A stretch of DNA of 64,000 nucleotides, from assembly GCF_039536745.1 (NCBI RefSeq), contig NZ_BAAAZE010000010.1, positions 124,001 to 188,000 of the forward strand. The letters are read 5' to 3'. Source of the stretch: Actimicrobium antarcticum (GTDB lineage: Bacteria > Pseudomonadota > Gammaproteobacteria > Burkholderiales > Burkholderiaceae_D). Below the pieces are notes generated by a model. It saw nothing but the letters and a program-made list of their open reading frames with translations, was not told where the DNA came from and ran no database searches. Shown piece by piece: positions 18,567 to 27,349 of the stretch. Position 1 is the stretch's first letter, and each line of letters begins with the position of its first letter. Position numbers and translations under genes: made by a program.

Positions 18567-19067
18567 TCAGCTGCCTGGCTTCAATGTCGCAGTGGAACCG
18601 GGTGTCGATGGCGTAGATGATTTTGACGGTGCAGACGAGGTCGATGGTGTGGCCGAGGTCGACGGGCTGGCAGACGTCGATGATCCGGACGATGTTGACG
18701 GGCTTGCGGATGTCGATGGCGTGGACGACATCGATGGCGCAGTGGCGCCGGAGGAAGCACCCGCATTGCTGGCACCAGTTGCACCCGCACCACCCGCTGC
18801 CGCAGGCTGCGCCATGGATTTTTTCTCGGCCGTGCGATGCTTTTTGGCGTGCTTCTTTTTCGCCATCGGCTTGGTGTTGTCCACGGCTTTGCTACCGGTC
18901 GCATCGGTCGTGGTTTGCGCCTGAGCCAATTGTTGTGCACGCTGTTCGATGGCGGCGATTTTTGCAGGATCGGTGCTTTCGGTAATACCACTCGCACTGG
19001 TCTGCGCACTGGCAACACCGGCATAGGAGGCAAGGGACATCAATAAAACGATGGAAAGTTTCTTCAT
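18567..19067 (-). CDS. Small secreted Ser/Thr/Pro-rich protein (paralogue of 20447-20776)
   Basis: A 166-residue protein. It has a signal peptide MKKLSIVLLMSLASYAGVASA, then a motif SGITESTDPAKIAAIEQRA, a lysine-rich stretch with KKKHAKKHR near residue 70, and a low-complexity PSTS/SAP tail covering the C-terminal third. The start is ATG at 19067 with ACGGAGAT as ribosome site. The motif and the DNA just before the start (TTCAGCTTACGGAGA) recur in the gene at 20447-20776, so these are diverged paralogues. Function unknown; a cationic periplasmic or exported protein is likely from composition. Confidence 0.75.
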   Translation of the reverse strand: MKKLSIVLLMSLASYAGVASAQTSASGITESTDPAKIAAIEQRAQQLAQAQTTTDATGSKAVDNTKPMAKKKHAKKHRTAEKKSMAQPAAAGGAGATGASNAGASSGATAPSMSSTPSTSASPSTSSGSSTSASPSTSATPSTSSAPSKSSTPSTPGSTATLKPGS

Positions 19068-19304
19068 AAGATCTCCGTAAGCTGAAAAAGACAATGTGGC
19101 ACAGGAAGAGTGCATGAAATTCGCCAGCGCACCTGAACCACAGTCCAGAGCGCGACAATTTTTAAGACGGCTGTTGCGCCAAGCAGTTTCAATCTCGACC
19201 AGCTAATTGCACGGTTGACGATGAAGATCAACGATCGAGTGGATTACAGAGGATGGATTACAGGAAAACGGCAGTCAGATTACTTTGGTGCCGCCATCGC
19301 AAAA

Positions 19305-19571
19305 TCACTCGACCGGTTTTTTTGCGACCAGTTGCTTCTCGAACGCGGCATCGTTCTTCGTGACGCGGCGTGGAATTTGCGGTCCGAAACTGTTGACGAA
19401 AGCGACGAATTCATCCAGCGGCAAGAGCTCGGACAGGCGCGACGCCGGATCGGCAGCGGGGCCCAGCATCAGGCAAAACAGGCCTGCAGCAGTACGCATC
19501 AAGGCGTAATCAGGATTGCCGCTGCGGGATTTCAGTCGTTCGACGGCAGCGGTTGCGCGGGTTGATCTCAC
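19305..19571 (-). CDS. Small conserved-looking hypothetical protein
   Basis: An 88-residue soluble protein. The start is probably GTG at 19571 with GGAG seven bases upstream; the longer frame to 19784 overlaps the thioesterase gene and has implausible composition. The protein contains two amphipathic helices and a FCLMLGPAADP turn; it ends in KKPVE. It lies about 95 bp downstream of the thioesterase gene in the same direction and may be co-transcribed. I do not recognise the family. Confidence 0.6.
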   Translation of the reverse strand: MRSTRATAAVERLKSRSGNPDYALMRTAAGLFCLMLGPAADPASRLSELLPLDEFVAFVNSFGPQIPRRVTKNDAAFEKQLVAKKPVE

Positions 19572-19665
19572 AGGAACTCCAATGAACAGTGATGATTGCA
19601 AAGAGCGCCATTCTGGCACGGTGGCACCATCACCGCAGCACCGGCCCCCGGACTTCTTCGTCGCC

Positions 19666-20091
19666 TCACCGCAGATCCAGCACCGCCATCGTGATTCTGG
19701 AAATGCAGACCAGTTTGCCGGTGTCATCGCTGATGCGAATTTCCCAGACCTGGCTGGAGCGCCCGCGATGAATCGGCGTTGCACGACCGGTCACGAAGCC
19801 GCTGCGCACGGCGCGCAGATGGTTGGCATTGATTTCCTGGCCGACGCAAAACTGCTTGCTCGCATCCAGCGTCAGGACACAGGCGCAACTGCCCAGCGTT
19901 TCGGCCAGCAGTACCGATGCGCCGCCATGCAGTAGTTTGAAAGGCTGCACGGTGCGGTGGTCGACCGGCATCCGGCCAATTAGAAAGTCGTCACCAAACT
20001 CCGTAATCTCGATGCCGAGATGGGAAATTGCGGTGTCGGCATGCGCTGCCTTGAGTGCGATCAGGTCGATTGGTGTATGCCAGATTGTCAT
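19666..20091 (-). CDS. Hotdog-fold acyl-CoA thioesterase (PaaI/YbdB type)
   Basis: A 141-residue hotdog thioesterase. The hallmark segment LLHGGASVLLAETLGS (near residues 55-70) carries the helix with the family's catalytic Glu/Asp position; VGQEINANHLRAV and a final beta strand SRITMAVLDL complete the fold. Such enzymes hydrolyse aromatic or aliphatic acyl-CoA, or clear mis-acylated carrier proteins (EntH). The start is ATG at 20091 (MTIWHTPIDL), matching homologues in length. The substrate cannot be told from the neighbours, as no phenylacetate or siderophore genes lie nearby. Confidence 0.88.
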   Translation of the reverse strand: MTIWHTPIDLIALKAAHADTAISHLGIEITEFGDDFLIGRMPVDHRTVQPFKLLHGGASVLLAETLGSCACVLTLDASKQFCVGQEINANHLRAVRSGFVTGRATPIHRGRSSQVWEIRISDDTGKLVCISRITMAVLDLR

Positions 20092-20446
20092 GGAAGTGTG
20101 GTCGGAAAAAGTGCAACAGGGGGCATCGCCTGTTCGACAGCGAACCGCTGCAACGTGGCCGCCTCCCGGATCAGACGATGGAGTGTTGCCACGATAGCAG
20201 GACGCGGTGCTGGTCGCCATGCCGGGCGAATTCCAGGCGCATTTTAATGACGATCAGGAGCACGGGGCAACCGAAAACGAGGCGAATGAAATCCGGGGAT
20301 ACGGCAGGAAGTGCGGGCTGGTTTTGATGCAGGGAGGCTGCGGTGGTGGTTGAGCGATTGGCCCGTTGAGTGCCAAGGACTCGGCATGTGCCGCGTGCAC
20401 CGGTGAATTGGAACACGGTCACGGCGGCATCGGATTGCTGGCGTTG
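20092..20446. other. Intergenic region, nothing convincing
   Basis: About 355 bp between the thioesterase start and the end of the histidine-rich secreted protein. Frames on both strands overlap without ribosome sites or recognisable domains. No hairpin followed by a T-run was seen. Confidence 0.45.
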
Positions 20447-20776
20447 TTACTTGCCTGGCGCTGGCGCCATCGGAGCCGATGGCGCAACCGGAACAGCACG
20501 TTCGCCATGACCCGGAGGATGCATCATGCCGTGACGCTTGTCACCATGATGCTTCATGCCATGATGCTTTTTCTCGTGATGCCGGTCGCCATGATGCATC
20601 GCAGGCATCGGCTTGCCCGCCTCGACCGCCGGCTGCACCTGACCGAGTTCCCGGGCCCGCTGTTCGATCGCTGCGATTTTTGCCGGGTCGGTGCTTTCGG
20701 TGATGCCGGACTGCGCGTTGGCGAAGCCGGCCATGCCGGCGAGGGACAGCAGGATGGCAAGGGATAGTTTGTTCAT
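20447..20776 (-). CDS. Small secreted His-rich protein (paralogue of 18567-19067)
   Basis: A 109-residue protein with signal peptide MNKLSLAILLSLAGMAGFANA and the same SGITESTDPAKIAAIEQRA motif as the gene at 18567. The C-terminal half is different: a His/Lys/Met-rich segment with repeated HHEKKHHGMKHHGDK units, then a Pro/Ala tail. A periplasmic metal-binding role (Cu, Zn or Ni) is suggested by His/Met content only. The start is ATG at 20776 with ACGGAGA upstream. The shared N-terminal half with divergent tails suggests duplication followed by tail replacement. Confidence 0.75.
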   Translation of the reverse strand: MNKLSLAILLSLAGMAGFANAQSGITESTDPAKIAAIEQRARELGQVQPAVEAGKPMPAMHHGDRHHEKKHHGMKHHGDKRHGMMHPPGHGERAVPVAPSAPMAPAPGK

Positions 20777-21134
20777 GGGTTCTCCGTAAGCTGAATAAAA
20801 GTGGAACTTGAAGCATGCCAGCAAAGCGGACAGGCGAGCATTTGCTCCGTGCTAAGTATGAACGACAGATCGGAGCATGATGCTCCGATCACACCGCTAG
20901 AGACAGTTAGTTGGATTGGTATGCGAGGCAGTTCACTTACGCAACAGGGAGTTGCGTGAACAAGTGGCCAGCACGCAATCATTCTCAAGGGCAGCAGCAA
21001 TGTCAGCGAAAAAATGCCCGGAACCAACCCGGGACGTTTATCAGAAAATTATTTACACCCTCCGTTCGTTTGCAGTGATTTAATCAGGCGATAACTCATC
21101 TCAATTCTCGGGTAAAGAAGGCCAATGCTTCCTA
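20777..21134. other. Intergenic region between secreted protein and IS110 transposase
   Basis: About 360 bp. It contains a 23-bp perfect palindrome (20868-20890), and the part nearest the transposase stop may be the non-coding end of the IS110 element. No gene seen. Confidence 0.45.
20868..20890. repeat. 23-bp perfect palindrome
   Basis: GATCGGAGCAT and ATGCTCCGATC are exact reverse complements around one base. It lies 92 bp upstream of the start of the His-rich protein gene (which reads leftwards), where a dimeric regulator could bind; equally it may be a mobile-element scar. Confidence 0.6.
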
Positions 21135-22568
21135 CTAAGAAACACCACCACTCGCTGCCTGCAATAGCGGCTCCTTTGAGGACAAGACAAAACCAAATTC
21201 AGCCGCCCGCCGGTGCAATTGTTTGACGATACGATCCCTGTATTGCTGTTCATACTGATCCGCACCGGGATCCTTGTACGCTATGCCGAATCGCATGGCA
21301 TTGTAAAAATGGATTGCAATTTTTCGGGCTGTGGCCGTGACAGCTTTTGCCTTGCCAATCCGTGCAGCCAGTCGTCGGTAAAAAGCACCCAGTGCAGTGC
21401 TGGTCCGCCCCACCGTCACTGCGGCCAAGCGCAAATGCGCGGCGATCCGGTTCGACGTCTTGCGTGTATGCGCCGAAAGCACTTTGCCGCCACTGATTTT
21501 GCAGCCCGGCGCCAGCGCCAGCCACGACGTGAAATGCTTGGCACTCTTCCACCTAGATAAATCCGTTCCGCATTCAGCCACCAATCGCAGCGCGAGAAAC
21601 GGGCCAATCCCGTGAATTTGCGTCAGGTCGGTACCAGTGAGTTGGTATAGTGCGCTGCGCACATCGAAGTTGACATCATTGGGCTGCTTTGTTTTGTGCT
21701 TCTGTTTCGGCAGTGGCGCTTCCGGGAGGGAACGTTCTAGATTTAGTACCGCCACAGCCTGTTCGATCTGAGCATCACATTCAGCAATACACGTTTGATA
21801 AAAGTCATAAAGGCGCAATGCTTGGCCTAGTGCAAAGACATGTTCGGGTTGATAGTTACCAACCAGAGCCGCGCGCACCGTCTCTTCGCTTGCCTTGCAA
21901 CAGCGATTTCGATGGGCAGCAAGGACTGCGGGATCGCGTTCGCCTGCCACGATGGCGCGAATAATCGCCATCCCTGTCACCCCGGTGATGTCCGTAATGA
22001 TGTGGTGTAGTTGTAAGTTCATCAAGGTCAATGCTTTTTGCATGTGCTGGATATGGGCTGCCGCGTAGTCCAGATGGCGCTCTCTGGCCCGCAAGTAGGT
22101 CCGGAGTGCGGCAATGTTGTGTGTGGGACGAAAGCTCGCGCGCAGAAGTCCGCAGGCATGCAATCGTTGCAGCCACTGAGCGTCATTGACGTCGCTTTTG
22201 CGACCGGGAACCGCCTTGGCTTCTCGTGCATTGACCAGAATAACCTCCAGCCCCCTGGACTCCAGTATTTCAAAAACAGCTACCCAATAAACTCCCGTCG
22301 ATTCCATTGCCACGGTTTGAATGCCAACGGCTAAGAGCCAGTCGGCCATTCGCACCAGATCACCGGCGAAGGCCTGGAACGACTGCACCGGCTCATCACA
22401 GAGTTGCGGGCTGACCGCGACCATATGGAAGCGGGAGCCAATATCGATGCCTGCAGCACGTTCGTGTATTACTGGCAGTCCTCGCAGCGCCAACTGCTTG
22501 TCTGCCGGGAGCGACGCGGATGGTTGGGGAGGCGAGACGGTCGCATCGCCTGATATGCGTTTTGCCAT
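21135..22568 (-). CDS. IS110-family transposase (RuvC-like DEDD recombinase)
   Basis: A 477-residue serine/DEDD transposase of the IS110 family. The N-terminal RuvC-like domain holds GIDIGSRFH (first Asp near residue 42), ESTGVYW (Glu near 89) and KSDVNDAQWL (Asp pair near 124-127). The C-terminal transposase_20 domain contains IHGIGPFLALRLVAECG and FTSWLALAPG with the Ser proposed as nucleophile. The start is ATG at 22568 with CGGAGAA eight bases upstream. The gene is full-length, so the element could be active. Members are guided by a structured non-coding bridge RNA encoded next to the gene; candidate flanks are 22569-22790 and 21000-21134. The IS110 versus IS1111 subgroup was not resolved. 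Confidence 0.93.
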   Translation of the reverse strand: MAKRISGDATVSPPQPSASLPADKQLALRGLPVIHERAAGIDIGSRFHMVAVSPQLCDEPVQSFQAFAGDLVRMADWLLAVGIQTVAMESTGVYWVAVFEILESRGLEVILVNAREAKAVPGRKSDVNDAQWLQRLHACGLLRASFRPTHNIAALRTYLRARERHLDYAAAHIQHMQKALTLMNLQLHHIITDITGVTGMAIIRAIVAGERDPAVLAAHRNRCCKASEETVRAALVGNYQPEHVFALGQALRLYDFYQTCIAECDAQIEQAVAVLNLERSLPEAPLPKQKHKTKQPNDVNFDVRSALYQLTGTDLTQIHGIGPFLALRLVAECGTDLSRWKSAKHFTSWLALAPGCKISGGKVLSAHTRKTSNRIAAHLRLAAVTVGRTSTALGAFYRRLAARIGKAKAVTATARKIAIHFYNAMRFGIAYKDPGADQYEQQYRDRIVKQLHRRAAEFGFVLSSKEPLLQAASGGVS

Positions 22569-22794
22569 AACAATTCTCCGAGAAATGGAAAATGAAAATG
22601 GTCTCAGATGGGGTCACGGAAAAATCAAATTCCTAAACGGGGTCAACACAGGTTGCCACCACAGACGGGTCCGCAGATTCCCCTAAGCCAGGTTTTTTGA
22701 CGGGGTTGGTACCACCAAGAAGCAAGCGGCTATTCTCTGAGCTCCGTAACCAGTCTAGGCGAGTCGGAAATCGCTGTAAATCCCCCCTGTGTTT

Positions 22795-23091
22795 CTATCC
22801 ATAAGGGGCTCGGCGCGCCGTGAAGGCCGTTTTTAATATATCTACATCGCCACGTAATTGTCGGTTCTCAGTTTCCAGTTGGCGGATGCGCTGCTGGTCA
22901 ACAGTGAGCGCATTGCCGATGCCCTTTTCGCCCCTTTGCTCTGCATCGTATTGCTTCAGCCATCGACGTAACCCCTTCTCGCCGATGTCGGCACTATCGC
23001 TGACCTGCTTGACGCTCAACCCTTGTTCACGAACCATCCGTATGACTTCAAGCTTGAAGCTCGTATCAAAATTCCTGCGCTGCTTTCTCAT
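22795..23091 (-). pseudogene. IS3-family orfA remnant (orfB missing)
   Basis: A 98-residue OrfA with helix-turn-helix (FDTSFKLEVIRMVREQGLSV ... GEKGLRRWLKQY) and the C-terminal leucine-zipper coiled coil (QQRIRQLETENRQLRGDVDI). In intact elements this is followed by a frameshift window and the DDE transposase OrfB. Here the protein ends in an atypical tail (TAFTARRAPYG) and no orfB follows; the IS110 element lies 226 bp on. The start is ATG at 23091 with GAGGAATCGC upstream. The element is therefore a truncated, non-autonomous relic at the island edge. Confidence 0.85.
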
Positions 23092-23188
23092 ATGCGATTC
23101 CTCTTTTGGTGGATTATCCACCTACCGAGGTGTCCGATTTCGTTAGACCCCTACAATGGTCACCGGCTAATGCTGGCGTGAATTGTAT

Positions 23189-25954
23189 TTATTTCTTCGG
23201 GAACATGAGTTTCACGAATGAATTGACGAGGCGCTTGCGAGTCCCAGTGAGCAGGCGGCGTGCCGCTTTTGCTTCATCAACATTATGGTCTGCCGCGCGA
23301 TCGAGAAAGTGTCGTGCTGTAGCTTTGCATGCGGTCAATCCACCTATTCCGTTTTGATGAAATTGGGCGAGTGCAAATTCAGCTTCGCCATGGGCGTGAA
23401 CTGCAGCTTTTTCATAAAGTTGCCTGGCAATTACAAGATCGGCATCTGTGACTTGGTTTCGCGACGTCATTTTGCAAGCCAACTTATATTGCATGTCCGC
23501 ATGTTCCGATTGGGAGTAATGAAGGTATTCCTGAGCGAATTCCTGAAGTAAACATCGTCCGTATGCATCGATTTTTTCACACTCAGGAGCGAGGATATCT
23601 TGGTAATTTCGACTCAGTGACTGATGTAGAAGATTTTTTTGTTCTTCCAATAAGAGATTGGTTTTTTCAATGAAGCCAGGGTTCTCATTGATTAAAAATT
23701 TCATTTCTTCAGGACCAAGTTCCGCTATATTCTTTTTCCATCCTGATAAATAACGAAGATTAGCAAGCGAATACTTACAAACAATAAGGTGGCGTTCGTT
23801 TTCTGGCAGGGATCTGTCAAAACTTCTTTCGTCAATGGGGAGATGCGTAAATACTTTAGCCTCGGAGAGCTCATCAATATGTTTTTTGAGCTTTTTTGGA
23901 AGAAAAAGTTTTGCCTTGAAGTGAGTACAGCAGGTAGGATCAGGATCGTATATACCATCCTTTACTAATAAATTTTTGCTTCCTTCGATATCAGCCTCTA
24001 GAAAACGTGTTGTCTCACCAGTAAGTTCAATTTCATACATAAAGTTAACCGAAGGTAATGTGCTAGAAAAGCTGATTCCTTCATTTCTTTTAGGTAAAAT
24101 TAATGACAATCTTATTGCAGGACGATATTGATACGAAATCGGCGGAAGTCCAGTATCCGATTGCAGTGTATTATTTAAATTAAGAATTCCAATGTCGACA
24201 TGATTACCTCCGACATCGATTGAGCCGACTGAAGGTGCAAGATCAATAAGTATAGGCTAGTATTTCTGAATACCTTTCCAGGAAATAGTTTTCTCTCTGT
24301 TAAAATAACCATTTCCTTTTGTTACGCGATAAGTCCCCTGTTCAGAAATGTATTTTATTTCTCCACGTTCGGAGCGCCCATTCCTCATTTCATAATAATC
24401 TGAAATTTTCGGCAGTTTTTCTAGTCGCTCGATGATATAAGCATTTCTGTTTGGTGAGACAATCGCAGAATTACCATCCCAACCTTTAGCTGTTTGTAAA
24501 AAAGAACAAGCTGGATGATTATTTTTCTTTGCAAGATCCAGCGCAGTAAGTTGTTCTGAGTTTTTTTCGGTAAACGCGTTTACTTGCCAAAAATAGAGAA
24601 ATTTTATGGTATCGATATCCCTGTTATTTGCAATGGCAATATGTAATAAATTATCATTGTTATCTTTGACGAGGGACAGATTGTCTATAAAGTTATTTGA
24701 AAATTTACAGTTTAGTAAAGTCTTTTCATTTTCAAAAAAAACAAGTGTACTGGCATCGGCCAATGCATGAAGTAACTTGAAGTGATCCGGTTTGAACGTA
24801 TTTCCATCTACGCCGGTTACTTTTCCAGTTTTCGCGAATTCGATTAATCCCTGTGACGACCAGGGTGAAACGCCTTGTGACCATCCGATATGCACAAGCG
24901 ATTTCCCACTTTTTGGTGAGAGATGGTACACAAAGGCAGGATTGTTATTGCTCACCAGGCCATTTGCTTTCTGCCTTTCACTCAGCATCGCATTGATCTT
25001 TAATGCCTGATCAATCCCACTTGTCGCTTCCACGTTCACACAGATGCCTGCGATGTTTGCGATCGTGGGCATGAGCAGATGTTCATTGGGTGTTTGCGCG
25101 CCCCATTTTCGCATGATATTGATATAGTGATTTTTTTTCACAGGGTCCGCTTTGCCTAGGTTCAAATAAACCTTGATCGCCGCATCATTATCAAATCGCT
25201 CCAGTTTTTTAATGGCATGACGTAATCGCTGTCCGAGTTCAGTATCCTCCTGTGCGATTGGTATCAATACGTCTAACAAGGTTGATTTGGTGAGTGAGTC
25301 AATATCAACTCCTGATGACTGCAATAGTCTCGCAATGGTATATTTGCTGGATTCATCTGGGATCGTCGAAGAGTCGTTTGCGTCGGGCATTTCATTGCCG
25401 AAGGCAAGATTTGAACGCAATTCCAGTTCTTTATACTTATCTTTTGCAAATGTAACATCCTCGACAAGGCGTAGTTGTTTTGGCTTTCTGTTGTTAAATG
25501 CCGTTCCTGTTTCACCTAATTGATTGAACTTGGTACTGAGATATTGTGCATATTTCGCATGTTGCTCTTGCGCTGGCACCGAAGAAAAATGGGAAAAATT
25601 CTTGTCGATATTTGACAATCTTACGGAAGCAATATCCCCTTTATAAGAAATCATGGATGCCGTATCCGGTGAAAATATTAATCCTGAAGTTCTCGCCCAT
25701 CTGTCCATGTTATAGGTGCGATGCATTCCGACACCGACAAACGTTCCAGGGGTGGGTATAAGATTGTTTTCGATTTTATCGAACTGTTCTTTTATCGCAT
25801 CCCCGTGAATACATAATTTATGTATGTACACTCCCGACTTGTTTACTTCCTCACTGAATCGCGTGTCTTTTGGCCTCCCTGGATATTGATCAAGAGGCGG
25901 ATGGCCTAGTTCTCCTGCAGTAACAGGTGTAATATAATTATGTGAGATATGCAT
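23189..25954 (-). pseudogene. Ankyrin/Sel1 effector-like protein split by one in-frame amber codon
   Basis: Two frames, 565 residues (25954-24257) and 306 residues (24109-23189), lie in the same reading frame. Between them are one TAG (24259-24257) and 49 further sense codons (PILIDLAPSVGSIDVGG...), so the whole locus is one 2766-nt frame with one stop; a 921-residue product would match the intact paralogue at 27350-30277 along its length. N-terminal block: GVYIHKL, GVGMHRTYN, GLIFSPDTASMISYKGD; central ankyrin-like unit near 430-490 (NLLHIAIANNRD ... LTALDLAKKNNH); C-terminal Sel1-like repeats (ARQLYEKAAVHAHGEAEFAL). Strongly AT-rich compared with its surroundings, so probably acquired. Last gene of the four-gene block. 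Confidence 0.75.
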
Positions 25955-25991
25955 GATTTCGGCTTATTTATTTTTCTTTGTGATTCGATAT

Positions 25992-27298
25992 TCATTTATT
26001 TTTAGCATGTGTGAGTGACTCCGTAACATAATCGGCTAGTAAGTTTTTGAAAAGCTGGTCATTGCCAGGCTTGACGAGGTGAAATAATCGTTGATTAACC
26101 AATGTTTGATTATCACTAAGAAACTTCGAAAAGTCCTTGGATGAAATAAGATCGTCAATTTTTTTGAGTGAATATGTGTGTAGGTCGATATTTTTTTTAT
26201 CGAATAATCTCTTAATAATTCCCGTTCCGCCCAAACTAACAGCCCATCAATATTATCTTCGGCAGATGCACTGTCGATCCATTTTGGCTTCGGGTGAAAG
26301 ATGACAATCCTGTTTTCTGTCGGCTGGAAAGCAAGGATGTTTTCAACAGTTGCCTCGTAACAGGGGTCAGTTCGCTGGAAGGCTTCTTCAAAAAATGCGT
26401 CCAGCTGGTTCGATTGAACGGATTCGAGATATTTCAAGGCGAGCGTACGTCCGATCTGCTCGAACGAAAGCGGCGATTCACTATTGATCAGATCTTGAGC
26501 CTGATTATTTCGGTTGGGATGAAACACAAAACCAGAACAGGATTCCAGTAGCCGTGATGCAGGGTGAATGTTATGCAAGCCGCGACCTTGCTGGCCTGAG
26601 AAGATGCCGATGAGTTCGCTGATGGCATCCTTATATTTTTTCCCTACCCATTGATCAGGTTGCCTAGTGCCACGCAGGGTGTTCCGGCTTGCGTCATCCA
26701 GTTGAGCCGTGAAATCTGTCCACTCGGCATGGTGGATTTTTTTCTCGAGATTAAATAGGCCACATACGTGCAAAATGTAATCACCCTGACTGATCCGTTG
26801 AAGCTGTTGGGCTGTGATTCGGCGAACGAGTGATGGGTGCTGTGCCCCTGCCGGGAGCCGGTAGCGCGCGCGTACCGTCTGCTCGATTTTTTCTCGGGCG
26901 TATTCAATGACAAGATGGTTTTTCCCTTTGAAATGTGGAATCTCCAAGTAGTGTTGGACAAGTTCGAATGGCTTGTTGCCGGCGCTGGCAATTGCTAGAC
27001 CGAATGCCTCTTTCCTTGTAGCGAAGCGCATGCCGCGGACCGGGCTACCTCGATGGTGCTCAAGTGCCTCAAGGAAGTAGTCGACATCATTGACAAAGAC
27101 CGACAACGCCTCACCTCCCGAGTGATGTTGCTGCAGATTCCGGAATCTGTTCATCAAGAATTGCCTGATTTTTTCCGAGTCGTGAATCGCACCCTGGGGA
27201 TGGGTTGATGTGAACTGATCTAAAGGAGAGTGAGGCAAGAGCGGCCGTACATTTCTGGATTGAGTATTGCCTGCGCTCGGTTGTGCTGGATTAAACAT
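25992..27298 (-). pseudogene. Effector-like protein with reading-frame break at an A8 run
   Basis: The upstream frame runs from ATG 27298 (MFNPAQPSAGNTQSRN) for 420 codons, but after about residue 366 it turns into a shifted reading. The correct continuation (NIDLHTYSLKKIDDLISSKD ... ending HAKNK at 25992) is in another frame, and the junction is an uninterrupted run of eight A on the coding strand (T8 at 26191-26198). One extra A restores a protein of about 434 residues. No domain recognised: mostly helical, N-terminal Ser/Pro/Asn-rich segment as in secreted effectors, and a DPCYEATVENIL segment near residue 320. Lies between the two ankyrin/Sel1 paralogues, 51 bp after one and 37 bp before the other, so part of one block. 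Confidence 0.65.
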
Positions 27299-27349
27299 GG
27301 TGGTTGTCGATATAAGTAAGTGGGGCGATCGGTATCTTTTGCCGCTGCG

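Noticed and set aside
18600..18760. Repetitive GAYGTCGATG-like units considered as a CRISPR or satellite array
   Set aside because: They are the low-complexity PSTS-coding tail of a secreted protein; unit lengths vary and there are no spacers.
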